From positions 3,844,001-3,908,000 of the forward strand of contig CAWAHF010000004.1 in the NCBI GenBank assembly GCA_963781805.1: DNA of 64,000 nucleotides, in the 5' to 3' direction. Within the stretch, counting starts at the first letter, position 1; every line of letters begins with the position of its first letter. Shown here in pieces: positions 35,278-44,624 of this stretch. The translations under genes were made by a program, and so were the position numbers. The notes beneath the pieces were generated by a model, which was not told the origin of the DNA, did no database searches, and was given only the letters and a program-made list of their open reading frames with translations. The stretch comes from JAFGPL01 sp963781805 (GTDB lineage: Bacteria; Bacteroidota; Bacteroidia; Bacteroidales; UBA10428).

Positions 35278-38200
35278 CTATTTTGATCTGTCAGGATAAG
35301 GAGGCACCGGTTGCACATATCCCTTATAATTCTTCATTTCTTCTTTAATCACTTCGATGGCTTTATTCAGCTGGGCATCCACCCCGGCATATTCCTGAGC
35401 AGGATTGTTATCCACATAAATGTCAGGATCAACACCATATCCTTCGATGGGCCAGGATTTTCCGTCGGGACTGTAGCTGGCAAACTCAGGTTTGTATTGT
35501 TTTCCTCCATCGATAAGCGGGAGGGGTCCTCTGATTCCAACCACACCACCCCAGGTTCTTACGCCTATTAGTTTTCCCATTTTCATGGTCTTGAAGCGGT
35601 AAGGAAATATATCTCCATCGGATGCGGAATAGTTATCAATCAGTAACACTTTTGGGCCGACAAATGTACCCGAAGGGTCAGGAGTTCCTTTGGTCTGATT
35701 TCTGGCAACATCGGTCAATACCATTTGTCGCACCAATCTCTCTATAATCATCGATGAAACGTTACCTCCGCCATTGCCCCGGTCGTCTATAATTAATCCC
35801 TTTTTCATAATCTGCGGATAAAAATGTTTGATAAACTCATTAAGTCCGTCAGGACCCATATCCGGGATATGAATGTACCCAACTTCACCATTTGTAGCTT
35901 CCGAAACTTTTCGGATATTGTTTTGCACCCAGTCATAATAATATAAACCTGACTCATCGGCAAGGGGTATTACAACAACTTTCCTGCTTCCGTTCATATC
36001 GGGTTTCGAATTAACGGTAAGTTCAATTTGTTGATTAGCATCACCAACCAGCGATGCATAAATATTAATCATTTCCTTGGTTGAATTGCCATTGACGGCC
36101 AGAATAAAATCTCCTTCTTTTACATTGACCCCGATTTCGTTAAACGGTGAACGAAGATCTTTGCTCCAGTTAGCGCCTTCCAGAATTTTATCCACCTTGT
36201 AATATCCCGAAGAATGTTTACTTAACTGGGCTCCGAGTAAACCTGTAGGTATTCTTTCGGGTTTTGGTTTTTCTCCGCTAAGCACATACGCGTGTCCAAT
36301 GCTTAATTCACCAATCATTTCACCAATAATATAGGTAAGATCATCCCGGTGTTTGACATAGGGAACCAAAACTGCATACTTATCATGCATAGCCTTCCAG
36401 TCAACACCCTGCATGTTTGGATCATAGAAAAAATCGCGCATTTGTCTCCAGCTTTCATCAAAAATCTGTTTCCATTCTTTCGAATAATCCACCCAGACTT
36501 TCATATTCGAAAGATCCACCATATCTTTTAATTCGATGGGAGCCGAAGGCAGATCAATCACAGCATAGCTTTTGTCTTTCTGCACAACCATTTTTTTACC
36601 GTCAGCCGAAATTTCAAAACCCATTCCGGTTCCCAGGGTTTTTGCCTCTTTCTTGTCGAGATCAAACATCCCGATGGTTGGCTTTTCGGCTTCTTCTTTT
36701 TTCTCGTTGTAATATATTTTATTTGAAACCAATTCAACACCACCGTAATTTGATGCCTCAACAGGGATTTCAATAATTCTGTCCCGGATGCCATCCAAAT
36801 CAATTTTAACATCGACTGTTTTTGCTTTTTCTGCTTCCGGTTCTGTTTTTTTCGCAGTACTTTCTGTCTCTTTGATCTTTACTTCATTATTTTCAGGCAT
36901 TAATGGAGATTTGGCAGATTTTTGAAGGGTTACCAGATATATTTTGCTCATATTTACATAGGCATGATTCCATTCTGTCTCGCTGTAAATGGGATTGAAT
37001 GTACGCGATGAAACAAAAAGCAGGTATTTGCCATCATCACTGAATGCAGGATCTTCGCTCTCATACCATCCTTCAGTAATTGTCGTTTTTGTTTTTGAAG
37101 CCGTTTCATACAAGATGATCTTACTGAAATCTTCATATTGCGGTCTCGAATAGGTTATCCATTTGCTATCGGGTGACCAGTTATAATCCCGAATTTCCCA
37201 TTCATCTGATTGATCAACAAGCACAACCTCTTTGGTTAGGATTTCCACATACTCAAGCCTGAATTTTTTGTCACTCCAGAGAATTTTTTTGCTGTCGGGC
37301 GACCATTTAATATCAAATTTGTAGGTGTCGGCATTTTTTGTCAACTGCACCGGAGGTTCTGAACCATCCTGTTTTTGCATGTACACTTCGAATTCACCGG
37401 TTTGATCAGATAAATAAGCTACATACTTTCCGTCGGGCGACCACCAACCATTCCGTTCATGAACTCCTGAGCTTTGGGTTAGGTTTCGGGTAACACCTTT
37501 TTTTGCGGGAACCGTATAAATATCTCCCCTGGCTCCAAAAACCAGGCGCTCACCATCGGGAGAAATATCCACCGAATTGATGATTTTCGATGCATCCACA
37601 TAGGCATTTCTACCGCCCGGAATATCATTAGTTATGTAAATGGTAACCTTGGAAACCGATTTTGATACCAGGTCGTAGATATAAATAAATCCGCCCTTTT
37701 CGAATACGATCGCATTGTCTCCCAGCGAGGGGAATTTAATATCATAATCGGTAAATTCAGTTAGTTTTTTAATCTCTTTGGTTTCTGTATTGTAAACAAA
37801 AAGGTTCATAATCCGATCGCGATCCGAAAGGAAATATATTTCTTTTCCGTACCACATAGGATATATATCCTGAGCTTTATTATTTGTTACATTGGTAACC
37901 TCTTTGGTATTAAAATCATATATCCATATATCATCGGCCATACCGCCTTTATAATACTTCCACGTTCTGAATTCTCTGAAAACCCTGTTAAAGGCGAGTT
38001 TTTTGCCATCGGGTGAATAGGTACAGAAGCCTCCGTTCATTAAAGGAATTTCTGAGGGTAATCCCCCAACAGAGGGGATAGTGAACAGTTGCCCCCGAAA
38101 CGAATTGAATGAATAACACCGGGAGCGATAAACAATATTTTTGCCATCAGGAGTCCAGGACATAACAATGTTATTCGGGCCCATTCGGTCTGCAACATCG

Positions 38201-38529
38201 TCGCGTGTTAATGTTGCCGTATACGTTCTTCTTACAGGTTCACCACCAACTGAGGGAATGGTAAAAACTTCGGTGTTGCCATCATACTGACCGGTAAAAG
38301 CAATGGTTTTTCCATCGGGAGAGAACCTTGCGAACATTTCGTAACCTACATTGGTTGTCAGTTGTCTTGCGGTACCTCCCGACCTGCTTACCGTATATAA
38401 GTCTCCGGCATAACTAAAAACAATCTGGTCGCCGTGTATGGCAGGAAAACGAAGCAGTCTTGATTCTTCCTGGCTAAACGCACTCATTGATAATCCAATG
38501 GCTAATGCAAAAACAAATAATTTTTTCAT
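35278..38529 (-). CDS. Secreted tricorn-type S41 protease
   Basis: A 1083-residue exported homologue of the archaeal tricorn protease. After a signal peptide ('FVFALAIGLSMSAFSQ') comes a WD40-like/PD40 beta-propeller region of about 550 residues with many 'SPDGK' repeats. A charged lysine/glutamate-rich linker (about 540-575) follows, then the tricorn C1 domain, a PDZ domain (about 760-850) and the S41 core. The core has 'GLIIDDRGNGGGNVSS' and the catalytic serine in 'NYSASDGDIFPY' (Ser968 or Ser970), and ends with 'GVDPDIYVDNNP'. It degrades peptides, probably in the periplasm. It is monocistronic; Bacteroidota usually carry one or more such genes. Confidence 0.93.
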   Translation of the reverse strand: MKKLFVFALAIGLSMSAFSQEESRLLRFPAIHGDQIVFSYAGDLYTVSRSGGTARQLTTNVGYEMFARFSPDGKTIAFTGQYDGNTEVFTIPSVGGEPVRRTYTATLTRDDVADRMGPNNIVMSWTPDGKNIVYRSRCYSFNSFRGQLFTIPSVGGLPSEIPLMNGGFCTYSPDGKKLAFNRVFREFRTWKYYKGGMADDIWIYDFNTKEVTNVTNNKAQDIYPMWYGKEIYFLSDRDRIMNLFVYNTETKEIKKLTEFTDYDIKFPSLGDNAIVFEKGGFIYIYDLVSKSVSKVTIYITNDIPGGRNAYVDASKIINSVDISPDGERLVFGARGDIYTVPAKKGVTRNLTQSSGVHERNGWWSPDGKYVAYLSDQTGEFEVYMQKQDGSEPPVQLTKNADTYKFDIKWSPDSKKILWSDKKFRLEYVEILTKEVVLVDQSDEWEIRDYNWSPDSKWITYSRPQYEDFSKIILYETASKTKTTITEGWYESEDPAFSDDGKYLLFVSSRTFNPIYSETEWNHAYVNMSKIYLVTLQKSAKSPLMPENNEVKIKETESTAKKTEPEAEKAKTVDVKIDLDGIRDRIIEIPVEASNYGGVELVSNKIYYNEKKEEAEKPTIGMFDLDKKEAKTLGTGMGFEISADGKKMVVQKDKSYAVIDLPSAPIELKDMVDLSNMKVWVDYSKEWKQIFDESWRQMRDFFYDPNMQGVDWKAMHDKYAVLVPYVKHRDDLTYIIGEMIGELSIGHAYVLSGEKPKPERIPTGLLGAQLSKHSSGYYKVDKILEGANWSKDLRSPFNEIGVNVKEGDFILAVNGNSTKEMINIYASLVGDANQQIELTVNSKPDMNGSRKVVVIPLADESGLYYYDWVQNNIRKVSEATNGEVGYIHIPDMGPDGLNEFIKHFYPQIMKKGLIIDDRGNGGGNVSSMIIERLVRQMVLTDVARNQTKGTPDPSGTFVGPKVLLIDNYSASDGDIFPYRFKTMKMGKLIGVRTWGGVVGIRGPLPLIDGGKQYKPEFASYSPDGKSWPIEGYGVDPDIYVDNNPAQEYAGVDAQLNKAIEVIKEEMKNYKGYVQPVPPYPDRSK

Positions 38530-38631
38530 ATAAATATTTTTTGGATTTATAACATTTGGAACATTTTCCTATCGTTTGAATTTCAGAATTTCTAAAAATA
38601 ATAAAACCGGATAAATAAATTTATGACATAT

Positions 38632-40563
38632 CTAAGGATTTACCCAGTCTCCATTTTTTTTAATGAGACTAATCAACTCTTCCACTGCTTCTTCTTCTGG
38701 AATATTGCGTTTCAAAACCTGTTTTGCTTTGTATAATGTGATTCTCCCTTTTGCAGCTCCTACATATCCATAATCGGCATCAGCCATTTCACCAATTCCG
38801 TTTACAATGCAACCCATGATTCCAATTTTTAATCCTTTTAAATGTGCGGTTCTTTCTCTTATCCTGGCAAAGGTCTCAATAATATTGAAATTGGTACGGC
38901 CACACGAAGGGCACGAAATAAACTCCGTTTTTGATATTCTCGAACGTGTTGCCTGTAAAATAGCATAGGAGGTTTCAATAATTTTAGTTATTCCGATTGC
39001 TCCTGTATCCGAAAGCCAAAGCCCGTCTCCCAAACCGTCAATGAAAAGTCCACCCAAATCTGCTGCACTTTTCAACTGAAAATCTTCAAGATTCATTTCG
39101 GAATAGGAACGTTTAAATATAACCGGAATATCACAAAAATTGTTCATAAATTCCATCACCACACGACGTTGTTCATGAAAACCGGCATCACAAACAGCAA
39201 TTGCAGTCAAATCTTTTTTCAACCTACTAAACATGGACGGAGTTAAATCATCGAAAGTAAGTTGCACAAAATGAGGAATTTCTAAGTAATCGTTTTTATT
39301 GAAATATTCCGATGCGCTTAATAAGGGATAAAGATTTTTATGAAAGTCGATTCCGGAATTCCACAGAGAATAATCTGTCAGGATTCCTTTGTCTGCAGGA
39401 AAGTCAAAATTACCAGGGAATTGTTTAATATAGATCAAATCAGCCGATACATCTGTAAAAGACCAGCCGCCGGTTTCTGAATTAAATATCCATCCCACAT
39501 CCTGTAAATCGGTTGGAGTTAATTTTTTGTGTGAAAAATCTCCAATCACCACAGGTACCTGTCCTCCTCCAATATTCTTGACCGGTCGCGTTATTCGTTT
39601 GTTAAATTCAAAAGGATTTATCGGGTAGGAGATTATTGGAGTTAAATGAGCCATATTCTTTTTACCTGAAAAATATTCAACCAGCTTTTTTGCCACCGGT
39701 ATTTCATTTTCAGGCTCTTCGGTTAGCGAAACCCTGATGGTATCACCAATTCCATCTGCCAATAATGCTCCGATGCCTGCAGCCGATTTTATCCGGCCGT
39801 CCTCTCCTTCACCGGCTTCGGTAACTCCAAGGTGCAATGGGAATAACATGTTTTCCTCCATCATTTTATTTACGAGCAACCGTGTTGCCTCAACCATGAT
39901 GATGGTATTGCTGGCTTTCATCGATAGCACCACATTGGTAAAATTTTCTTCAACACAAATGCGGAGAAATTCCATGGCAGATTCTGCCATTCCGAGCGGT
40001 GTATCTCCATACCTGCTAATTATCCTGTCGGATAATGAACCATGGTTGGTGCCGATACGAATGGCTGTTTTATGTTTTTTACAGATAGTGATAAGTCTGC
40101 AGAATTTCTCCCTGATTTTTTCAAGTTCATTGTAGTATTCTGCATCGGAATATTCATTCTTCTGAAATTTTTTAGAGTCAGCATAATTCCCGGGATTAAC
40201 CCTCACTTTTTCAACAATTCCAGCGGCGATTTCAGCTATTTGAGGATTAAAATGGACGTCTGCCACCAAAGGAAAATTAAATCCCCGATTTCCAAGTTCC
40301 TGTTTTATTCCGTTGAGATGAACAGTATCCTTTACCGACGGAACCGTAATTCTTACAAGCTCAGCCCCGGCTTCGGCAATCCGGATACATTGTTCAACAG
40401 TTGCAGTAATATCTTTTGTATCGGTATTGGTCATAGACTGCACCCGGATGGGATATTCCCCTCCAATGGATAAATTACCAACTGATACCTTCGAAGTTTT
40501 TAATCTTAGCGATACATCCAGACTTTCGCAATATTGCATTTTATCCATGAGCTTAACCGGCAA
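38632..40563 (-). CDS. ispG: 4-hydroxy-3-methylbut-2-enyl-diphosphate synthase
   Basis: A 643-residue [4Fe-4S] enzyme of the MEP isoprenoid pathway. The N-terminal TIM barrel ('RVQSMTNTDTKD', 'LVADVHFNP', 'VRVNPGNYAD', 'RIGTNHGSL') and the C-terminal cluster domain (Cys551, Cys554, Cys585 and Glu592 in 'CPSCGRTNFN' and 'GCIVNGIGE') are intact. They are separated by the extra A* domain of about 230 residues found in Bacteroidota, Chlamydia and plants; the E. coli form is 372 residues. Start: a -7-like box (40572-40579 on the minus strand) lies almost on the first ATG, so the ATGs at 40548 or 40539 may be the true start. Monocistronic. Confidence 0.95.
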   Translation of the reverse strand: MPVKLMDKMQYCESLDVSLRLKTSKVSVGNLSIGGEYPIRVQSMTNTDTKDITATVEQCIRIAEAGAELVRITVPSVKDTVHLNGIKQELGNRGFNFPLVADVHFNPQIAEIAAGIVEKVRVNPGNYADSKKFQKNEYSDAEYYNELEKIREKFCRLITICKKHKTAIRIGTNHGSLSDRIISRYGDTPLGMAESAMEFLRICVEENFTNVVLSMKASNTIIMVEATRLLVNKMMEENMLFPLHLGVTEAGEGEDGRIKSAAGIGALLADGIGDTIRVSLTEEPENEIPVAKKLVEYFSGKKNMAHLTPIISYPINPFEFNKRITRPVKNIGGGQVPVVIGDFSHKKLTPTDLQDVGWIFNSETGGWSFTDVSADLIYIKQFPGNFDFPADKGILTDYSLWNSGIDFHKNLYPLLSASEYFNKNDYLEIPHFVQLTFDDLTPSMFSRLKKDLTAIAVCDAGFHEQRRVVMEFMNNFCDIPVIFKRSYSEMNLEDFQLKSAADLGGLFIDGLGDGLWLSDTGAIGITKIIETSYAILQATRSRISKTEFISCPSCGRTNFNIIETFARIRERTAHLKGLKIGIMGCIVNGIGEMADADYGYVGAAKGRITLYKAKQVLKRNIPEEEAVEELISLIKKNGDWVNP

Positions 40564-40702
40564 AAGGAATACAAATTTATAGCATGTAATCTAATTTTTT
40601 GACATCGCGGAGACAAAGATTTATTTGATCTTATTTCTTTGGAATTGAAAACCCTGATTGAATCAAGTAATTTTCTAAATTTGTCGAAAAGTTATTTACA
40701 AC

Positions 40703-41395
40703 TTGAAAAAATTGGTAATTCTTACCGGCTCAGGCATTAGTGCAGAAAGCGGACTAAAAACGTTCAGAGATTCCGATGGTTTATGGGAAAATCACGATGT
40801 GATGGAAGTTGCCAGCATTGATGGTTGGGAGAGAAATCCGGAACTAGTACTGCAGTTTTACAACGAGCGCAGGGCACAGCTTAAATATGCAAAACCAAAT
40901 GCAGGGCATATTGGATTGGTTGAGCTTGAAGAATACTTTGATGTACAAATTATTACACAAAATGTGGATAATCTTCACGAACAGGCTGGCAGTAAAAAGG
41001 TACTTCACTTGCATGGATTGCTCACTCATGTGCGCAGTACAGGTGATCCGTTCCTGGTTTATGATATCGGTACCAAAGAGATCCATCTGGGCGATACATG
41101 TGAAAGGGGTTACCAGCTCAGACCCGATATTGTATGGTTTGGTGAACCCGTTCCGGCAATCGAAGAAGCTGCTGCATTGTCAAATACTGCAGATATTTAT
41201 GCTGTAATCGGAAGTTCACTTGTGGTTTATCCGGCTGCGGGACTTTTGGGCCATGTTCCAAAAGACATTCCGGTGTTTGTAATTGATCCGCAGGCAGTGT
41301 CGTTTCCTTTTAACCGAAAAATAGAATTTATCAAAGAAAAAGCCGGGAAAGGAGTGCAGATACTTAAAGAAAAACTAATAACAAAATACCTTTAA
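40703..41395 (+). CDS. Sir2-family NAD-dependent deacylase lacking the zinc cysteines
   Basis: A 230-residue sirtuin that removes acyl groups from lysines using NAD. NAD and catalytic motifs are present: 'TGSGISAESGLKTFRD' (8-23), 'TQNVDNLHEQAG' (85-96) and 'LHLHG' with catalytic His104, then 'LRPDIVWFGE'. The zinc-ribbon that normally carries four cysteines is reduced: only Cys133 remains between residues 108 and 138. The start is TTG, since no in-frame ATG is near; a TAAATTTG box at 40676-40683 sits 19 bases upstream and fits a short leader. It is likely co-transcribed with the GTG-started barrel gene five bases downstream. Confidence 0.9.
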   Translation: MKKLVILTGSGISAESGLKTFRDSDGLWENHDVMEVASIDGWERNPELVLQFYNERRAQLKYAKPNAGHIGLVELEEYFDVQIITQNVDNLHEQAGSKKVLHLHGLLTHVRSTGDPFLVYDIGTKEIHLGDTCERGYQLRPDIVWFGEPVPAIEEAAALSNTADIYAVIGSSLVVYPAAGLLGHVPKDIPVFVIDPQAVSFPFNRKIEFIKEKAGKGVQILKEKLITKYL

Positions 41396-41399
41396 AAAA

Positions 41400-42023
41400 G
41401 TGAAAAAGTTTTTATTTATTGTTTTAATGCAATTACCTCTTTTGGTCTTCGGTCAGAGGTTTGGCGGTGGAATTTTAGGCGGAGTCTCGGCAAGCCAGGT
41501 AGATGGCGATTCTTATGCCGGATTTGATAAGGTTGGACTTCAGGGAGGTGTATTTGTAAATACATTTTTTTCGGATAAGTTCGGGGTACAAATGGAGATA
41601 AAATATACCGGACGTGGAGCCAGAAAGAAAACAACAGAGGAAGATCCTTCCGTATATAAATTGTCTTTGCATTATATCGATATTCCGCTTATGCTGAATT
41701 TTATTGTCCAAAAGAAGTTTATTTTGGAAGCCGGTCTGGTGCCGGGGTACCTCTTTGCTTCTGCTGGAGAAGACAATGGTGGAAAACTTCCTAAAGATTA
41801 TCTTGTGGATTTTAAAAAAGTGGATCTGGACTGGTTACTGGGATTCAGATATAAAATTACCGACAATCTCTCAGCCGGAATAAGATATTCCTATTCCTTA
41901 TTTTCTATAAGAGATTATGTCAACAGCAGTTCAAATTACAGTGTAATTGCCAATTTATTTGGTTATTCCACGGGAGATTACAATAATTACCTGACCATGG
42001 GAGTTTACTATCAGTTTAGGTAA
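41400..42023 (+). CDS. Outer-membrane beta-barrel protein (PorT-like family)
   Basis: 207 residues starting at GTG four bases after the sirtuin stop. The signal peptide is 'MKKFLFIVLMQLPLLVFGQ'. The mature part has the common pattern of this family: 'GGILGGVSASQVDGD', 'GGVFVNTFFSDKFGVQMEIKYTGRG', 'YIDIPLMLNFIVQKKFILEAGLVPGYLF' and a final 'YLTMGVYYQFR' strand. The 'IDIPLMLNF' strand is typical of the outer_membrane_beta_barrel/PorT group. Structural or T9SS-accessory roles are known for a few members only. Confidence 0.85.
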   Translation: MKKFLFIVLMQLPLLVFGQRFGGGILGGVSASQVDGDSYAGFDKVGLQGGVFVNTFFSDKFGVQMEIKYTGRGARKKTTEEDPSVYKLSLHYIDIPLMLNFIVQKKFILEAGLVPGYLFASAGEDNGGKLPKDYLVDFKKVDLDWLLGFRYKITDNLSAGIRYSYSLFSIRDYVNSSSNYSVIANLFGYSTGDYNNYLTMGVYYQFR

Positions 42024-42060
42024 TACAATACGTACATTAATTATTTTTCAGGAAAAGGCC

Positions 42061-42345
42061 ATGATGATAGAACTGAACAAAGAACAGTACCGAAAGCTGG
42101 CAAAACTGGTTTATATTGGTGAATGGGTGGCAAACAGCCATAAAACCAACGAAGAAGAGTATGAATTTACAGACATAGAGCAACATATTTATTCCTATTT
42201 CAGAAATTTTGAATGTGAAGATATTCTGGAATATGATGAGGAACACGATATGTTCTTTCCAACTGCAGATTTGGATGATCAAACCATGGGATTTATCGAC
42301 GAATTTCTGGAAACCAATAAAGGAGATTTTATTGGGTTTAATTAG
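42061..42345 (+). CDS. Small acidic hypothetical protein
   Basis: 94 residues, strongly acidic (about 22 Asp+Glu), with no signal peptide or membrane segment. It is tyrosine- and phenylalanine-rich ('YEFTDIEQHIYSYF', 'HDMFFPTADLDDQTMGFIDEFL'), suggesting a small soluble helical protein that binds a basic partner. Start at the double ATG (42061 or 42064) 37 bases after the barrel gene, possibly in the same transcript. No family is recognised; the open frame has good codon use and no overlap, so I consider it real. Confidence 0.65.
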   Translation: MMIELNKEQYRKLAKLVYIGEWVANSHKTNEEEYEFTDIEQHIYSYFRNFECEDILEYDEEHDMFFPTADLDDQTMGFIDEFLETNKGDFIGFN

Positions 42346-42633
42346 GGATTTTTACTTGTCGGTTTATTGGAACGTAAGGATTTATAAGACTTGGAATACT
42401 AATTTATCCTTTAACTAAATATTTAAGCAATAGCATACTGACAACTATTATTTTGGGACTTTGTTTGGTCAGTTTTTTCTTTTCGATGATTGTTCTTCAT
42501 TATCTGGATAGATTTGAGGTCATAGGGGAATTGTTAATTAATTTGAATGGCTGGCACTCAATACTTGCCAAACATTAAATTGAATGCCGGAGCAAAAGGA
42601 AAAAATTCTTCCCAACCTCAACCTAATCCTCTC

Positions 42634-44613
42634 TCATTCCTCCCACTTTGTTCTGAAATAGGTATAAGCATTATCAGCTACACCATCCAAATCCTGCCAT
42701 TCATTATAAAAAATAAACGAATTCACATCTTCCAGAGATATCTTTTCTTCAGTTGTAGAGCCAACTAATCTTACAGCACGACCATCATTTGTCTTTATGC
42801 AAAATGGCATAGTGAATCCTTTTTCAACTTCTGTCCATTTATAGGTTAAAACCAGGCTGTCGCCCTTAGCGGTAAAGTTATAATTGAGCACTGGTAATTT
42901 GGTATCGTACAGGTATTTATCAAAAAATGGATTATAATCTTCTCCTGTTTGCTGATTAACAAAATCAATAAAGTCTTTGCTTGAAACAGATTGATACCTG
43001 AATTTTAAATTAAAATTCCGGATGATATCAAAGAAGAGGGAGTCGTTATCGATGGTGCAACGCAGACAATGAAGCATAACCGCTCCTTTGTCGTACACAT
43101 CATTACTGGCAAAACTGTTTTCGTTCACATTATAGTTTTCCACCATCGGCCAGAAATTAAAAATCATTTTAAGTTTATTGTTCAATTCTTCGAGATAGAC
43201 TTTTTTACCACAACAGTGTTCGAGATACAGTAACTCCGCATACGTGGCAAAACCCTCATGTATCCATATATCAGCCATATCAGCAGCCGTAACAGCATTA
43301 CCCCACCATTCGTGTGCCGATTCATGAACAATGATATAATCATATTTTATATCCCCGCATCCTTCAAATGTCGTATTGTTGAATCCGTGTCCATATGCAA
43401 TTGCTGTTTGATGTTCCATTCCTTCATAGGGAGATTCAACCAATCCGTAGCCATCCCTCATAAAAGGATACTGGCCAAATACACTATTGTAATACTTCAG
43501 CAAATCCTTCGTCTGCTGGAAATGTTCCTTGGCTTTTTCAAGATTGTATGGCAATACATCATACTTGAGCATCAGCTTCTGTCCGTTTAGTTCGACCGAA
43601 TCAGTAATATGCTCGAATTCTCCCAGATAAAAGGTAACGTTATAGTTGTTAATCGGATAACTTACAAACCAGTCGAACCTGCGCCATTTTTTATCGATTG
43701 GATATGAATTCCTGAGTACACCATTAGATACAACTTTATATTTGCCGGGAGCTTCAAAACTAATTTTCATTGAATCGGGTTTATCGCTCAGATGATCTTT
43801 GTTTGGCCACCACGAACTGGCTCCCAGATGTTCGCATGCCACGCCGGCCCAAAGTTTTCTGTGTTTATCCCGTTTCCATACAAATCCGCCCTGCCAGGGC
43901 GGGTTTTTGGCAATCTCTGGTTTCCCATAATAGGTAACCGAAATATTATGTTTTTCTCCCGGATTGAGTTGTTCGGGAAAATCTACAAATATTGCATTAT
44001 ATTCCCGGGTGAATTTGAGTGGAGTACCTTTCCAGCTTATTTCAGACAGGGTGTAATAATCGAATAAATCTATTTGAATTCTTTTGGTGGGCTCTTTTAC
44101 CAAAAACCAAATGACATTTTTCCCGGTAATTTTTTTACCTCTTGGAATAATTCTTACGGTGAGATCATAAAAGTACACATCATAACAGGTTCTTTCGGGT
44201 CTTAATGCTCCCCGCAGTGTGTCTTTTCTTGTGTAATGAGGTCTGTATCCATTGTCCCGGTATAATTCATCATGAGGATAGAATTGTTTTTTGAGCAATT
44301 TTAACTTCATATCTGAATTGCACAGATAATCATAAAACTTTGAGTTTTTATCGAAACCCAGGCTCACGGCTTTTGAAATATCGGCACAGGCTTCATCCAC
44401 ATCGCCAAGGTTAAGCTTCGCAATTCCTTTATTGTAATATGCATACGGATACTGGGGCAACACGCTGATAATTTGATTCATTTTTTGGATTGTCCCATGA
44501 AAATCTTTTTCGTTAAAACATGTAATTCCTTCATTCCAAACATCCTCTATGGTTTGGGAATGAGAAAACAGCACGCTGGTTAAGAAGGCAAACAGAAAGA
44601 ATAATTTTTTCAT
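42634..44613 (-). CDS. Secreted M1-family metallopeptidase with N-terminal TPR region
   Basis: 659 residues. After the signal peptide ('FFLFAFLTSVLFSHSQ') a TPR-like segment (about 22-100) precedes the M1 fold. The zinc site is complete: His430, Glu431 and His434 in 'HESAHEWWGN' and Glu453 in 'IHEGFATYAE'. The aminopeptidase 'GxMEN' motif appears as 'YEGMEHQ'. The family removes N-terminal residues from peptides; here it should act in the periplasm or at the surface. The C-terminus ends shortly after the catalytic domain without a T9SS tail. gldB lies 11 bases upstream on the same strand, so the two may be co-transcribed. Confidence 0.92.
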   Translation of the reverse strand: MKKLFFLFAFLTSVLFSHSQTIEDVWNEGITCFNEKDFHGTIQKMNQIISVLPQYPYAYYNKGIAKLNLGDVDEACADISKAVSLGFDKNSKFYDYLCNSDMKLKLLKKQFYPHDELYRDNGYRPHYTRKDTLRGALRPERTCYDVYFYDLTVRIIPRGKKITGKNVIWFLVKEPTKRIQIDLFDYYTLSEISWKGTPLKFTREYNAIFVDFPEQLNPGEKHNISVTYYGKPEIAKNPPWQGGFVWKRDKHRKLWAGVACEHLGASSWWPNKDHLSDKPDSMKISFEAPGKYKVVSNGVLRNSYPIDKKWRRFDWFVSYPINNYNVTFYLGEFEHITDSVELNGQKLMLKYDVLPYNLEKAKEHFQQTKDLLKYYNSVFGQYPFMRDGYGLVESPYEGMEHQTAIAYGHGFNNTTFEGCGDIKYDYIIVHESAHEWWGNAVTAADMADIWIHEGFATYAELLYLEHCCGKKVYLEELNNKLKMIFNFWPMVENYNVNENSFASNDVYDKGAVMLHCLRCTIDNDSLFFDIIRNFNLKFRYQSVSSKDFIDFVNQQTGEDYNPFFDKYLYDTKLPVLNYNFTAKGDSLVLTYKWTEVEKGFTMPFCIKTNDGRAVRLVGSTTEEKISLEDVNSFIFYNEWQDLDGVADNAYTYFRTKWEE

Positions 44614-44624
44614 GAAGCGGAGAA

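Noticed and set aside
38632..40563. Extra 230-residue insertion in IspG as a novelty
   Set aside because: The long IspG with an inserted domain is the known form in Bacteroidota, Chlamydia and plants.
42346..42633. Possible short gene between the acidic protein and the M1 peptidase
   Set aside because: No frame longer than a few dozen codons with a proper start or plausible composition; treated as convergent intergenic DNA.
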